From NCBI GenBank assembly GCA_021813765.1, contig JAKAJM010000021.1, forward strand, positions 1-35,320: DNA of 35,320 nt, read 5' to 3'. This document shows positions 1 through 8,129 of the stretch, piece after piece. How positions within the stretch are numbered: the first letter of the stretch is position 1; each line of letters opens with the position of its first letter. Position numbers and translations under genes: made by a program. A model generated the notes under the pieces. The model worked only from the letters and a program-made list of their open reading frames with translations, was not told the origin of the DNA and made no database searches. This DNA comes from Nitrospirota bacterium. GTDB lineage: Bacteria > Nitrospirota > Thermodesulfovibrionia > Thermodesulfovibrionales > JdFR-88.

Positions 1-118
1 AGCGGTGATCGGGATCTGATAACGCCATATGATAGCAGATTATATTTATGGGGCCTGGTGGATGTAAAGCCTTTTTATGTTGTGCGGGCTCTTCCCCCGC
101 TCGTGATATCATAAAGGC

Positions 119-1051
119 ATGCCGGAAAGAGGGCATGTGCATGACCATCATCATGACACCGAAAAAAGGCTCGCCCTGAGCCTTGTGCTGACGCTTGTAG
201 TCATGCTGGGAGAGGGGGCGGGCGGGTATTTCGCAAACAGCCTTGCGCTGCTAAGCGATGCCGGCCACATGTTCACGGACTCTTTCGCCCTGGGCCTCAG
301 CCTGATCGCCGCCCGGATAAGCAAATGGTCCCCGGACCGTAGGGCAACCTTCGGATACCAGAGGGTCGGCCTTCTTGCCGCCCTCATAAACGGGGGCAGC
401 CTGTTTGTGATCTCCTTTGTCATATTCGATGAGGCCGTAAGACGCTTCTCCGTTCCCCCCGCCATTGACACAAGGCTCATGGCGGGGATGGCCGCCCTGG
501 GGTTTGCAGCGAACATGGCAATGGTTCTGATTCTCAGGCACGGGCACAGGGACCTTAATATAAAAAGCGCCTGGCTGCACGTAGTGGGTGACGCCCTTTC
601 CTCCTTTGGCGTAATTGTGGCCGCCGTTGTGATAATATTTACCGGCTGGCGCTATGCGGACCCACTGGCAAGCGTCCTGATAGGGGCGATAATCCTTGTG
701 GGCGGGCTGAGGGTGGTGAGCGAGGCCGCCCATGTCTTTCTGGAGCTTGCGCCCAAGGGGTTCAATGTGGAGGCGGTCGCAAAGGAGATATGCGGGTTCC
801 CCGGGGTCATGGGGGTGCACGACGTGCACCTGTGGGCCATTACCAGGGGGCAGGTGATGTTTACCGCGCACGTATGGGTAAGCGATGAAAAGCTCAGCCA
901 TGTGCAGGGGCTGAGCACCCGCCTTAAAAAGCGGCTCGCGGATATGGGCATAGACCACGCGACCCTTGAGTTCCAGTGCAGCGAATGCGAGGACAGGGGG
1001 ATATACTGCGAGCTCAGAGAGGAGCCCGGGGAGCATGCGGAGCATGAGTAG
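119..1051 (+). CDS. Cation diffusion facilitator (ZitB/CzcD-like) metal exporter
   Basis: A 310-residue inner-membrane protein of the CDF family, which exports Zn2+ or similar divalent metals by proton antiport. The N-terminus is His-rich (HVHDHHHD, residues 6-13). Six hydrophobic segments lie between about residues 18 and 205. The two CDF metal-site pairs are visible: D47/H50/D54 in SDAGHMFTD and H154/D158 in HVVGDAL. These match the ZitB/CzcD subgroup, where zinc is the usual substrate. The cytoplasmic C-terminal domain (about 210-310) ends in a Cys/His-rich tail (QCSEC, C297, HAEHE). No good ribosome-binding site precedes the ATG, which lies close to a palindromic TGATATCA, so the start is moderately supported. 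The Fur-family regulator three genes on makes a metal-homeostasis setting likely. Family is certain; the metal is inferred. Confidence 0.93.
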   Translation: MPERGHVHDHHHDTEKRLALSLVLTLVVMLGEGAGGYFANSLALLSDAGHMFTDSFALGLSLIAARISKWSPDRRATFGYQRVGLLAALINGGSLFVISFVIFDEAVRRFSVPPAIDTRLMAGMAALGFAANMAMVLILRHGHRDLNIKSAWLHVVGDALSSFGVIVAAVVIIFTGWRYADPLASVLIGAIILVGGLRVVSEAAHVFLELAPKGFNVEAVAKEICGFPGVMGVHDVHLWAITRGQVMFTAHVWVSDEKLSHVQGLSTRLKKRLADMGIDHATLEFQCSECEDRGIYCELREEPGEHAEHE

Positions 1052-1122
1052 GCGGGCACATTTTTATCTGTGAGTTTTTAATTTTTTAAATTAGTGATAC
1101 AGAGGAGGCGCAGAGAAAAGAT

Positions 1123-1584
1123 ATGTTGATACCGCTTCTTGCCGCGCTGCATGTGGCCACCGTGGTGCTCTGGATAGGCGGGGTGGGGTTCGTAACCGTT
1201 ATCATCTTTCCGCTCATTGCCAGGATGACGAATTCCTTCGAGGCGGTCATGCTTTTTCAGGGTGTGGAGCACCGTTTCGCGAGGCATGCGAAGATCTACG
1301 TGGCGCTCACAGGCATAACGGGGTTTTTGCTGCTTTATTTCACCAGGCTCTGGTACCTCATGTTCACGTGGAAGGGCCTGGGGATAACCCTCATGTTCAT
1401 CGCGTGGCTTTTCTATCTCCTTGTGCTCATTTTTGAAAAGAGGATATTCAAAAAGTTGTTCAGCTCTCCGGAGAAGTTCGACCAGAAAAAAGTTTTTGCC
1501 ATTTTGGGCATTTTTCACTGGGTTGTGCTAGGGATAAGCATGCTGGCCGTTTTCGTGGGCGTGTGGTGGGCCCACGCGGGCTGA
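1123..1584 (+). CDS. CopD-like four-helix integral membrane protein
   Basis: A 153-residue, almost wholly hydrophobic protein with four predicted membrane helices (about 3-30, 58-76, 86-104 and 125-149). Histidines sit in helix 1 (H10, in ALHVATVVLWIGG) and helix 4 (H132, in FHWVVLG). The LHxxxxxxWxGG pattern at the start resembles the CopD/YagU-like and DUF2269-type membrane families, some of which bind haem or copper. I cannot assign a substrate. A GGAGG at 1104-1108 lies 14 bases before the ATG, a long but usable spacing. The gene sits 71 bases after the CDF exporter and 70 before the Fur-family gene, so membership in a metal-related cluster is plausible but not proven. Confidence 0.7.
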   Translation: MLIPLLAALHVATVVLWIGGVGFVTVIIFPLIARMTNSFEAVMLFQGVEHRFARHAKIYVALTGITGFLLLYFTRLWYLMFTWKGLGITLMFIAWLFYLLVLIFEKRIFKKLFSSPEKFDQKKVFAILGIFHWVVLGISMLAVFVGVWWAHAG

Positions 1585-1615
1585 GCTTTGGCCCGCGGTA
1601 AAGCCGGCGAAAACA

Positions 1616-1645
1616 TTGACAGGGGGAAAGGCCGTCTTTTAAAAT
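1616..1645 (+). promoter_or_regulatory. Sigma-70-type promoter for the Fur-family gene
   Basis: A perfect -35 TTGACA (1616-1621) is followed after 18 bases by TAAAAT (1640-1645), a five-of-six match to the -10 consensus. The predicted transcript would begin near 1652, only about three bases before the ATG at 1655, so the message would be essentially leaderless if that ATG is used. Confidence 0.55.
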
Positions 1646-1654
1646 CTCTTTTCC

Positions 1655-2197
1655 ATGGTTGGAACATCCAAAAAGATCAAAGCGGCATCTGAAAAGGGCT
1701 CCGTGGCCGCAAAAAAAGAAAAGTCCAAAGCCGGGGCCGGCCTTAACAAGGAAGAGCGGCAGGTATTCGAGGAGCACATAGCGGCCCGCGGGTTCAGGAT
1801 GACCCGCCAGCGCGGGCTTATCCTGGATATGTTCCTTAAAAAAGAGGATCATCTGTCCCCGGAGGAACTCTACTTCCTTGTAAAGACGAAAGACCGCACT
1901 GTAGGCAGGGCAACCGTCTACCGGATGCTGCGTCTAATGAAAGAGGCGGACCTGGCAAGGCAGGTTAACCTTGGCGACGGGCTGGCCAGGTACGAGCACA
2001 AATACGGCCACGCGCACCATGACCACCTCATATGCCTTCGCTGCGGGAAGGCTATAGAGGTGGTGGACGCGGACATAGAGGCGCTGCAGGAGAAACTGGC
2101 CAGAAAACACGGCTACTCTCTCACAGGCCACCAGATGGACCTGTTTGGCCTGTGCCCCGGCTGCCTGGAAAAAGAAAAAGAGAAAAGCAGCAAATAA
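1655..2197 (+). CDS. Fur-family metal-responsive transcriptional repressor
   Basis: A 180-residue Fur-superfamily regulator. After a roughly 33-residue Lys/Ala-rich extension comes the winged helix (about 38-105; FRMTRQRGLILDMF and TVGRATVYRMLRLM are the typical DNA-binding signatures). The dimerisation domain follows, with the HHDH metal cluster (121-124) and two structural zinc Cys pairs, C127/C130 and C167/C170. It should bind DNA as a metal-loaded dimer. Whether it senses Fe, Zn or another signal cannot be read from sequence; the linked CDF exporter makes zinc worth considering. The start is ambiguous. The ATG at 1655 has no Shine-Dalgarno and would be nearly leaderless, while the GTG at 1703 has AAAAGGG at 1692-1698 upstream and would remove part of the odd N-terminal extension. 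Confidence 0.92.
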   Translation: MVGTSKKIKAASEKGSVAAKKEKSKAGAGLNKEERQVFEEHIAARGFRMTRQRGLILDMFLKKEDHLSPEELYFLVKTKDRTVGRATVYRMLRLMKEADLARQVNLGDGLARYEHKYGHAHHDHLICLRCGKAIEVVDADIEALQEKLARKHGYSLTGHQMDLFGLCPGCLEKEKEKSSK

Positions 2198-2226
2198 AAT
2201 AAAAAAAATTTACAGCGAGGTGTTTG

Positions 2227-3135
2227 ATGGGGATACTGGTAGTAGGCTCAGTGGCGCTTGATACGGTCAAGACCCCGTTTGGGAAGGTTGAAGAGGCGCT
2301 TGGCGGCTCCGCGACATACTTTTCCACGGGGGCCAGCTATTTTACCGATGTGCGTGTCGTCGCCGTTGTCGGCCAGGACTTTCCCGAAAAACACATAAAC
2401 TTCCTCAAGACAAAGCGGGTGGATCTGAGCGGCCTTAGCCGTGTGCCGGGCAAGACGTTCAGGTGGGAGGGCTTTTACGACTACGACCTGAACAAGGCCC
2501 ATACGCTAAGGACGGAGCTTAACGTATTTGAGACCTTCAAGCCGGAGCTTCCCGAGCAGTACCGGGACGCCGAGATAGTCTTTCTGGCCAACATAGACCC
2601 CGAGCTGCAAAAAAGCGTCCTTGGGCAGGTAAGAAAACCGAGGCTTGTTGCGGCGGACACCATGAACTTCTGGATAGAAAACAAAAAACCCCAGCTTCTT
2701 GAGACCCTAAAGCTGGTTGACATCCTCACCATCAACGACGCCGAGACCAGGGAGCTTGCCGGGGAGCCGAACCTTGTAAAGGCGGCCAGGAAGATACTTT
2801 CCATGGGGCCAAAAACTCTTATAGTAAAGAGGGGCGAATACGGGGTGCTCATGTTCAACGGGGGCAGCACCTTTTCGGCGCCCGCCTACCCGCTGGAGGC
2901 GGTCTTCGACCCGACAGGGGCCGGCGACACATTCGCGGGCGGCTTCATGGGATATGTGGCAAGCACCATGGACTGGTCCGACGGGAACCTCAGGAAGGCC
3001 CTGGTTATGGGAAGCTGCATGGCCTCCTTCGCGGTAGAGGATTTCAGCCTTGGGGGCATATCGAGCCTGGATTACAGGGAGATAGAGGGCAGGTTCAGGG
3101 AGTTCAAAAAGCTGTCCCATTTCGAGGACCTGTAG
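2227..3135 (+). CDS. PfkB/ribokinase-family carbohydrate (or nucleoside) kinase
   Basis: A 302-residue PfkB-superfamily kinase that phosphorylates a sugar or nucleoside hydroxyl with ATP. The N-terminal glycine pair (GGSATYFS, 26-33) and the C-terminal signature DPTGAGDTFAGGF (228-240), with catalytic base D234, are intact. NDAE (170-173) lies near the expected Mg/phosphate site. I chose the ATG at 2227 because GCGAGG (2215-2220) is correctly spaced; a TTG at 2224 lies directly before it. The substrate is not evident. Adenosine-kinase-like and ribokinase-like members share these motifs, and nothing adjacent fixes it. It follows the Fur gene by 29 bases and could be co-transcribed with it. Confidence 0.88.
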   Translation: MGILVVGSVALDTVKTPFGKVEEALGGSATYFSTGASYFTDVRVVAVVGQDFPEKHINFLKTKRVDLSGLSRVPGKTFRWEGFYDYDLNKAHTLRTELNVFETFKPELPEQYRDAEIVFLANIDPELQKSVLGQVRKPRLVAADTMNFWIENKKPQLLETLKLVDILTINDAETRELAGEPNLVKAARKILSMGPKTLIVKRGEYGVLMFNGGSTFSAPAYPLEAVFDPTGAGDTFAGGFMGYVASTMDWSDGNLRKALVMGSCMASFAVEDFSLGGISSLDYREIEGRFREFKKLSHFEDL

Positions 3136-3138
3136 TAT

Positions 3139-3176
3139 AGAACCCGCCGCAAAATCTATTTTGAGACAGGGGTTCT
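3139..3176. terminator. Possible bidirectional terminator between pfkB-type gene and ftsY
   Basis: The 43-base gap between two convergent genes contains AGAACCC (3139-3145) and its exact complement GGGTTCT (3170-3176), with a 24-base loop. The long loop and the lack of a clean U-tract make this weak. The loop also contains TTTTGAGACAGG, which recurs at 22364. Confidence 0.3.
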
Positions 3177-3178
3177 TC

Positions 3179-4081
3179 TTATCCGAAAAGGGCGTCTATG
3201 AAGTCCTTTGGGTCAAAGTCCCTGAGGTCCTCGACCGCCTCTCCTATGCCGATAAGTTTTATCGGGATTCCGAGTTCGCGCTTTATGGTAAAGACTATGC
3301 CGCCCTTGGCCGTGCCGTCCAGCTTTGTAAGGGCGATGCCGGTGACCGCTATGGCATGGTTGAATAGCTCCGCCTGCCTCATGGCGTTCTGGCCGTTGGT
3401 TGCGTCAACCACCAGCAGCGTTTCCTGCGGGGCGTCGGGCATGGCCTTCTGAATCACCCTCCTTACCTTCTTTAGCTCCTCCATAAGGGGGGTTTTCGTG
3501 TGCAGCCTTCCCGCGGTGTCCACTATCACCACATCCGCGCCCCGTTTCTTTGCCGCCTCTACGGCGTCAAAGGCAACCGCGGCCGGGTCGCCGCCCGCCT
3601 GCTGCTTTATTATCTGCGCCCCGGTCCTTTGAGACCATATCTCAAGCTGCTCTATGGCGGCGGCCCTGAAGGTGTCCGCCGCGGCCAGGATAACCGAACG
3701 GCCCTCCTGGGTAAACCGCGAGGCAAGCTTGCCGATGGTCGTGGTCTTTCCGGCCCCGTTTACTCCAATGGTGAGGATGACGAAAGGTTTTTCCCCGAAA
3801 AGCACCAGCGGTTCCGGCCTGCCAAGCAGCTCCGTCATCTCCGTCTTTAAAAATTCCCTGGGTGAGCCCGCCTTTTTTATCTCGCCTTTCCTCTGGCTCA
3901 GGGACTCCACTATACCGGATGCCGTCTTTACCCCGATGTCCGAGGAGATAAGGAGCTCTTCCAGCTCCTCAAGGCTTTCCTCATCCAGCGCTTTGCCCGC
4001 GGAAAATATGTTGTCTATGCCGCCCATCAGGCTGGCCCTGGTCTTTTCCAGCCCTTTTTTAAGCCTGTCAAAAAGTCCCAT
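3179..4081 (-). CDS. ftsY: Signal recognition particle receptor FtsY
   Basis: A 300-residue SRP-type GTPase. It docks Ffh-ribosome complexes at the cytoplasmic membrane and drives co-translational membrane insertion with reciprocal GTP hydrolysis. The helical N domain spans about 1-90 and the G domain about 98-300. G1 is GVNGAGKTT (106-114), then DTFRAAA (136-142), DTAGRLHT (188-195) and TKLDGTAKGG (252-261). The protein starts directly with an amphipathic helix (MGLFDRLKKGLEKTR) and lacks the long acidic A domain of enterobacterial FtsY, as in many shorter bacterial orthologues. AAGGAGAG precedes the ATG by about nine bases. It is convergent with the kinase gene and divergent from nagZ. Confidence 0.97.
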   Translation of the reverse strand: MGLFDRLKKGLEKTRASLMGGIDNIFSAGKALDEESLEELEELLISSDIGVKTASGIVESLSQRKGEIKKAGSPREFLKTEMTELLGRPEPLVLFGEKPFVILTIGVNGAGKTTTIGKLASRFTQEGRSVILAAADTFRAAAIEQLEIWSQRTGAQIIKQQAGGDPAAVAFDAVEAAKKRGADVVIVDTAGRLHTKTPLMEELKKVRRVIQKAMPDAPQETLLVVDATNGQNAMRQAELFNHAIAVTGIALTKLDGTAKGGIVFTIKRELGIPIKLIGIGEAVEDLRDFDPKDFIDALFG

Positions 4082-4183
4082 TTACAAGTTCTCTCCTTCT
4101 GGTGTGTCTTTTTATGATAAGGCGTTTGCGGGGAATTAGCAAACGGAAGAAAAAGATTTTTTGCCTTTGTTTAATATAAAAGA

Positions 4184-5680
4184 ATGGCGCAAGAGGGCGA
4201 AGACAAAAAAAACAAAAAAAACCCTTACGAGTTCCTGATGCCCCGCATGGAAGGGGCCCTGCTTGAGAAAGACCCTTCCATGTACGCGGCCCTGGTGGAC
4301 AAGGGCGTGGCGGGGTTCATACTTTTCGGCGGCAGGCTGGAGGCGGTAAAGGCCGGCATAGCGGAGCTGCAAAAAAGGGCCCGCCTTCCGCTCGTTATCG
4401 CATCGGACCTTGAAAGGGGTCTTGGCCAGCAGGTGGAGGGCGGCACGCTCCTGCCCTCCGCGATGGCAATGGGTTCTGCATACCGGGCGGGCATCGGGGA
4501 GGAAGCCCTCAGACGCGCTTTTTCCGGCCTTGCCGCCCAGGCCCGGTGGGCGGGAATAAACATGATATTCGCCCCGGTCCTGGACATAAATTCAAATCCG
4601 GACAACCCGATAATCTCCACGCGCGCCTTTGGGGAGGATGCGCAGACAGTTTCGGAGCTTGGCGCCATGATGGCCGGGGAGATAGAAAAACAAGGCGTCT
4701 GGGCCTGCGGAAAACATTATCCGGGGCACGGGGACACCACGGAGGATTCGCATTCGGCAATGCCTGTGGTGAACAAGACCGCACGGGCGCTGGAGGAGTT
4801 CGAGTTAAAGCCGTTTCGGGCCGCAATCGGGGCGGGGGTGTCCGCGATCATGACCGGCCATCTGAAGGTGCCGCTCATAGATCCATCCGGGCTTCCGGCC
4901 ACCCTCTCTGCTCCGGCCATCGGATATCTGAGGCATCAGATGGGTTTCAAAGGGCTCATAGTGACCGACGCCCTCAATATGGCAGGCACAGGGATGAAAG
5001 AGGAGGAGGCGGCTGTTCTGGCCCTTGAGGCCTGCGCAAATATCCTACTTCATCCGTTAGACCCGGACAGGACCGCCGCATACCTTGTTGAACACGCCGC
5101 GCTTTGGCGGGCGGCACATCCTGCCTCCGACAGGGCCGATGCAGGCCTGCTGAGGGCAAAAAGAAAAAGGCTTTTTTCCTTGCTGGCGTCTCCTTCTTTG
5201 CCCCAGGCCCCGCCCGATTTCGAGGGTGACAGGGAACTGGCCAGGCAGATAGCGTTAAAGGCAATCAGGGCCGAGGGGGAGCTTTTTGCATCAGGAGGGC
5301 CAAAGACAGGCGGGTTTACCGTGGTGGCGCTGTCGGACAACCCGCGGGCGCTATTGCCTTTCACCAGCGCGCTTGGGGAGCTGTCGCCTGGGACAAAAGT
5401 GATCGTGAACCCGCAAGCCGGTCCGGCCATTTCCAGGGGAAAAGGAGGCCTCATAGTCGCGGTTCATTCGATCCCCGAGGCCTGGAAGCCCCCGGCCGCG
5501 GCGCTTAAGGAAAACATAGAAAGGTTCTCCGCGCTTGGGCCTCAGGTGATCTGGCTTTCTTTTGGAAACCCCTACATAATCCCTCGCGGGCGGGACCGGC
5601 TTTTTTTGCTTACTTATTCGGATACCCCGGATATACAGAGGGAGATGGCAAAGAGGATAGCGGCCGGGCGGCTGGCTTGA
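4184..5680 (+). CDS. nagZ: Beta-N-acetylhexosaminidase (GH3), NagZ-type
   Basis: A 498-residue GH3 glycosidase expected to remove N-acetylglucosamine from anhydro-muropeptides during peptidoglycan recycling. The NagZ signature KHYPGHGDTTEDSH is complete (177-190), with H190 as the probable general acid/base of this subfamily. D262 in LIVTDALNM is the nucleophile. DLERG (75-79) and ISTRAFGED (144-152) are also typical. No signal peptide is present, which fits a cytosolic enzyme. The N-terminus has a short Asp/Lys-rich tag (EDKKNKKN) encoded by a long A-rich tract. The sequence past about residue 345 goes beyond the roughly 340-residue catalytic core of short NagZ proteins, as in longer GH3 members with a second domain. 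The ATG lacks a clear ribosome-binding site. Confidence 0.9.
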   Translation: MAQEGEDKKNKKNPYEFLMPRMEGALLEKDPSMYAALVDKGVAGFILFGGRLEAVKAGIAELQKRARLPLVIASDLERGLGQQVEGGTLLPSAMAMGSAYRAGIGEEALRRAFSGLAAQARWAGINMIFAPVLDINSNPDNPIISTRAFGEDAQTVSELGAMMAGEIEKQGVWACGKHYPGHGDTTEDSHSAMPVVNKTARALEEFELKPFRAAIGAGVSAIMTGHLKVPLIDPSGLPATLSAPAIGYLRHQMGFKGLIVTDALNMAGTGMKEEEAAVLALEACANILLHPLDPDRTAAYLVEHAALWRAAHPASDRADAGLLRAKRKRLFSLLASPSLPQAPPDFEGDRELARQIALKAIRAEGELFASGGPKTGGFTVVALSDNPRALLPFTSALGELSPGTKVIVNPQAGPAISRGKGGLIVAVHSIPEAWKPPAAALKENIERFSALGPQVIWLSFGNPYIIPRGRDRLFLLTYSDTPDIQREMAKRIAAGRLA

Positions 5681-5705
5681 AAAAATTAAAAAATAAAAAG
5701 AAATA

Positions 5706-6008
5706 TCAGACCAGTTTTTCCTTTGTCCTTATCTCAACCTGGTAGTCAAGCGGGCTTACGGTTATGATGCCGTCTCCGGGCATGCCCATCCGGGTGTTTT
5801 CGAGGATAGCGGCAACGACGTCGTCTGCTTTCTCATCGCTTACCACAACTTCAAGCCTGCTGTGGATGGTGTAAGGTTTGCTCAGATCGAAGTTCTCCCC
5901 CATGCCCCTTACCTCGGAGAAGGTCACGCCCGAAACGCAGCACATCTTCAGGGCGTTAACCACCTTCTGTGCCGAGACGGTCCTTATTATCGCAGTGACC
6001 AGTTTCAT
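5706..6008 (-). CDS. Divergent P-II-like signalling protein with shortened T-loop
   Basis: A 100-residue protein with the P-II fold pattern: MKLVTAIIRT at the first strand, VSGVTFSEVRGMG leading into the T-loop, MGMPGDGII (74-82) at the B-loop, and VEIRTKEK (91-98) at the C-loop. Classical GlnB/GlnK proteins are about 112 residues. Here about ten residues are missing from the T-loop, the uridylylation tyrosine (Tyr51) has no counterpart, and the lysine after GDG that contacts ATP phosphate is Ile81. It is therefore unlikely to be a standard GlnD-controlled nitrogen sensor; it may bind another nucleotide or ligand. It is the last gene of the gmhA-ruvCAB run, 48 bases after the HEPN gene. GGAAG lies about nine bases before the ATG. 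Confidence 0.82.
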   Translation of the reverse strand: MKLVTAIIRTVSAQKVVNALKMCCVSGVTFSEVRGMGENFDLSKPYTIHSRLEVVVSDEKADDVVAAILENTRMGMPGDGIITVSPLDYQVEIRTKEKLV

Positions 6009-6056
6009 TTTTCGTTCTTCCGGAAAAAATCCTGTGGGCGTACACGGCCTTTTTAT

Positions 6057-6494
6057 TTAAACCGTGTCTATGTACTCAAGGACCTCTTTTTCAAGCCGCT
6101 CCACGGTCTGCTCGCAATTGCGGGCGAGCCCGCAGATCTTCAGCGCGTTCAGGTCGGTCACGTATGAGCGGCTGAAAAACTCCCTGAAGGCCAGGTATCC
6201 GGCCAGGGAGCTATTAAGCTCAGGCGGCACGATGCCAAGCTCCAGGGCCTTTTTAAGGACCATTTCGGCCCGCCCGTCTTCAGCCTGCGCGGGGTTCAGG
6301 GAATCAAATATGAGGAGCTGTTCGAGGACACGCTCAACTCCCTGGTAAACGCTGAACAGAAAAGCCCCCATGGCCGCCGTCTCCTTGAGCTCGTACGTCT
6401 TTTCGTTAACGCAGAAGGAAGAAAGCGTGCTTGCAAGGCTTTTCAGTTTTTCAAACTCGGTTTTGCAAAAACCTTTCAGTTCTTCTTTGTCCAT
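6057..6494 (-). CDS. HepT-like HEPN-domain protein with degenerate RNase motif
   Basis: A 145-residue, all-helical protein. Its plan matches the HepT-like HEPN family as I know it: an N-terminal helix of about 25 residues, then GAFLFSVYQGVERVLEQLL (43-61), and a C-terminal YLAFREFFSRSYVTDL (100-115). Active HEPN toxins carry Rx4-6H, often R-H-F-F-R-H-x-Y in this subgroup. Here the block reads R104-E-F-F-S-R109-S-Y111, so the catalytic histidine is arginine. It may be an inactive paralogue, an adaptor or an oligomeric regulator. No MNT nucleotidyltransferase antitoxin is adjacent. It begins six bases after the ruvB stop, so co-expression with ruvB is very likely. The family call rests on motif pattern and predicted helices, not on a search. 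Confidence 0.68.
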   Translation of the reverse strand: MDKEELKGFCKTEFEKLKSLASTLSSFCVNEKTYELKETAAMGAFLFSVYQGVERVLEQLLIFDSLNPAQAEDGRAEMVLKKALELGIVPPELNSSLAGYLAFREFFSRSYVTDLNALKICGLARNCEQTVERLEKEVLEYIDTV

Positions 6495-6500
6495 TTCCGT

Positions 6501-7517
6501 TCAGAACAGTCCTTTCGGGATCTTTAATCCAAGATGTTCGTAAGCCGCTCTTGTGGCCATCCTGCCCCTGGGAGTCCTGTCTATCATGCCCTCCTGGATG
6601 AGGAAGGGCTCGCAGACCTCCTCCAGCGTGTCCTTTTCCTCCCGCACGGCGGCCGAGAGGGTCTCTATCCCGACGGGGCCGCCCCTGAACTTCTCTATTA
6701 TCGCAAGGAGCAGTTTCCTGTCCATGTCATCAAGCCCTTTTTCGTCCACTTCCAAGGCCGCAAGGCCGGTCCTTGCGCTTTCGATATCAATTATACCGCT
6801 TCCTTTCACCTGGGCAAAATCGCGCACCCGTTTTAAAAGCCTGTTGGCTATGCGCGGGGTGCCCCTGGAGCGGGAGGCTATCTCGGCCCCCGCGTCCTCC
6901 TTTATCCGGGCTCCAAGGATGCCCGCGGAGCGCAGTATTATCTGTTTCAGGTCTTCGGGGCCGTAGAACTGCAGCCTGCTCACTATGCCGAAGCGGTCCC
7001 TGAGCGGGGAGGTCAGAAGTCCCGTCCTGGTGGTTGCGCCCACAAGGGTAAAGCGCGGCAGGTTGAGCTTTAGGGTCCTGGCGCTTGGCCCCTGCCCGAT
7101 GATGATGTCGAGCTGATAGTCCTCCATGGCCGGGTACAGCACTTCCTCCACCGTCCTTGGCAGCCGGTGGATCTCATCCACAAAGAGTATGTCGAACTCC
7201 TGGAGGTTGGTAAGGATGGCGGCCAGGTCTCCAGGGCGTTCAAGGACGGGGCCGGAGGTGCTTTTTATGTCCACTCCCAGCTCGGCCGCTATGATGTTTG
7301 CAAGCGTTGTCTTGCCAAGCCCCGGCGGCCCCGAGAAAAGCACATGGTCCAGCGATTCGCCTCTGGCCTTTGCCGCCTCGATGTAGACCTTAAGGTTCTC
7401 CTTCAGCTTATCCTGGCCGACAAAATCCGCAAAATTCTTTGGCCTCAGGGTTATGTCGAGGGCGCTTTCCTCCATTTTAGGCCTGGGATCAAGCGGACTG
7501 TCTTCAAGCCTTGCCAA
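6501..7517 (-). CDS. ruvB: Holliday junction branch-migration motor RuvB
   Basis: A 338-residue AAA+ ATPase that forms hexameric rings and drives branch migration on RuvA-bound Holliday junctions. Visible motifs are Walker A GPPGLGKT (63-70), Walker B DEIH (114-117), sensor 1 VGATTR, the arginine-finger region LRDRFG, and the C-terminal winged helix with RTPRGRMAT. Length is standard. The start is a TTG at 7517 preceded by GGAGAGGAG; the first in-frame ATG (residue 15) is less well placed. ruvB follows ruvA by 30 bases and precedes the HEPN gene by six. Confidence 0.97.
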   Translation of the reverse strand: MARLEDSPLDPRPKMEESALDITLRPKNFADFVGQDKLKENLKVYIEAAKARGESLDHVLFSGPPGLGKTTLANIIAAELGVDIKSTSGPVLERPGDLAAILTNLQEFDILFVDEIHRLPRTVEEVLYPAMEDYQLDIIIGQGPSARTLKLNLPRFTLVGATTRTGLLTSPLRDRFGIVSRLQFYGPEDLKQIILRSAGILGARIKEDAGAEIASRSRGTPRIANRLLKRVRDFAQVKGSGIIDIESARTGLAALEVDEKGLDDMDRKLLLAIIEKFRGGPVGIETLSAAVREEKDTLEEVCEPFLIQEGMIDRTPRGRMATRAAYEHLGLKIPKGLF

Positions 7518-7547
7518 AAAAGATGTTTCTCCTCTCCTTTGCTTTTT

Positions 7548-8120
7548 TTAATGCCCCGTAAGCTCTTTCAGGGCCGCTTTAAGAAGCCCTTCAAGGCCTT
7601 TCGATGATTCCTTTTCAGCCTTTTCAAGCGCCTTCTGGGCCTCCGCCTTCCTGTAGCCCAGGTTAACAAGCGCCGAGAGCGCGTCCTCGAAAGTGGCGTC
7701 TTTCGGGTCTGTTGCCATTGAGGGCAGCTTCTGTTTAAGCTCCAGGATTATGCGCGCTGCGGTCTTTTTGCCGACGCCAGGCACCCTGGAGAGCGCCGCG
7801 GTGTCCTCGGCCTCCACCGCCTGCCTGAAGCTCTCCCCCGGCAGGCTGGAAAGGACGTTCAGGGCCAGCTTCGGGCCTACTCCGTTTACGCCAAGAAGGG
7901 TGGAGAAGACCTGTTTTTCATGCGGGGACAAAAACCCGAAGAGCTTTATGCTGTCTTCCTTCACATGGGTATGGATGTGAAGAAACACCTCCACTCCCTG
8001 TTCGGGCAGGTTTGCGGCCGCGTTTGAGGGCACGGAGACCTCGTAGCCCACGCCCTGCACATCCACTACCACCCCGTCTGCGCGCTTGCTTAAAAGCCTT
8101 CCCCTGAGGCTGCCTATCAT
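7548..8120 (-). CDS. ruvA: Holliday junction DNA-binding protein RuvA
   Basis: A 190-residue protein that recognises four-way junctions and loads RuvB. The three domains are in order: an OB-fold (1-62, starting MIGSLRGRL), tandem helix-hairpin-helix motifs (LLGVNGVGPKLALNVL at 75-90 and LSRVPGVGKKTAARII at 110-125), and the small C-terminal RuvB-contact domain (FEDALSALVNLGYRKAEAQKAL). Length is typical. It starts nine bases after the ruvC stop, with GGTGGG just upstream. Confidence 0.97.
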   Translation of the reverse strand: MIGSLRGRLLSKRADGVVVDVQGVGYEVSVPSNAAANLPEQGVEVFLHIHTHVKEDSIKLFGFLSPHEKQVFSTLLGVNGVGPKLALNVLSSLPGESFRQAVEAEDTAALSRVPGVGKKTAARIILELKQKLPSMATDPKDATFEDALSALVNLGYRKAEAQKALEKAEKESSKGLEGLLKAALKELTGH

Positions 8121-8129
8121 ATGCCCACC

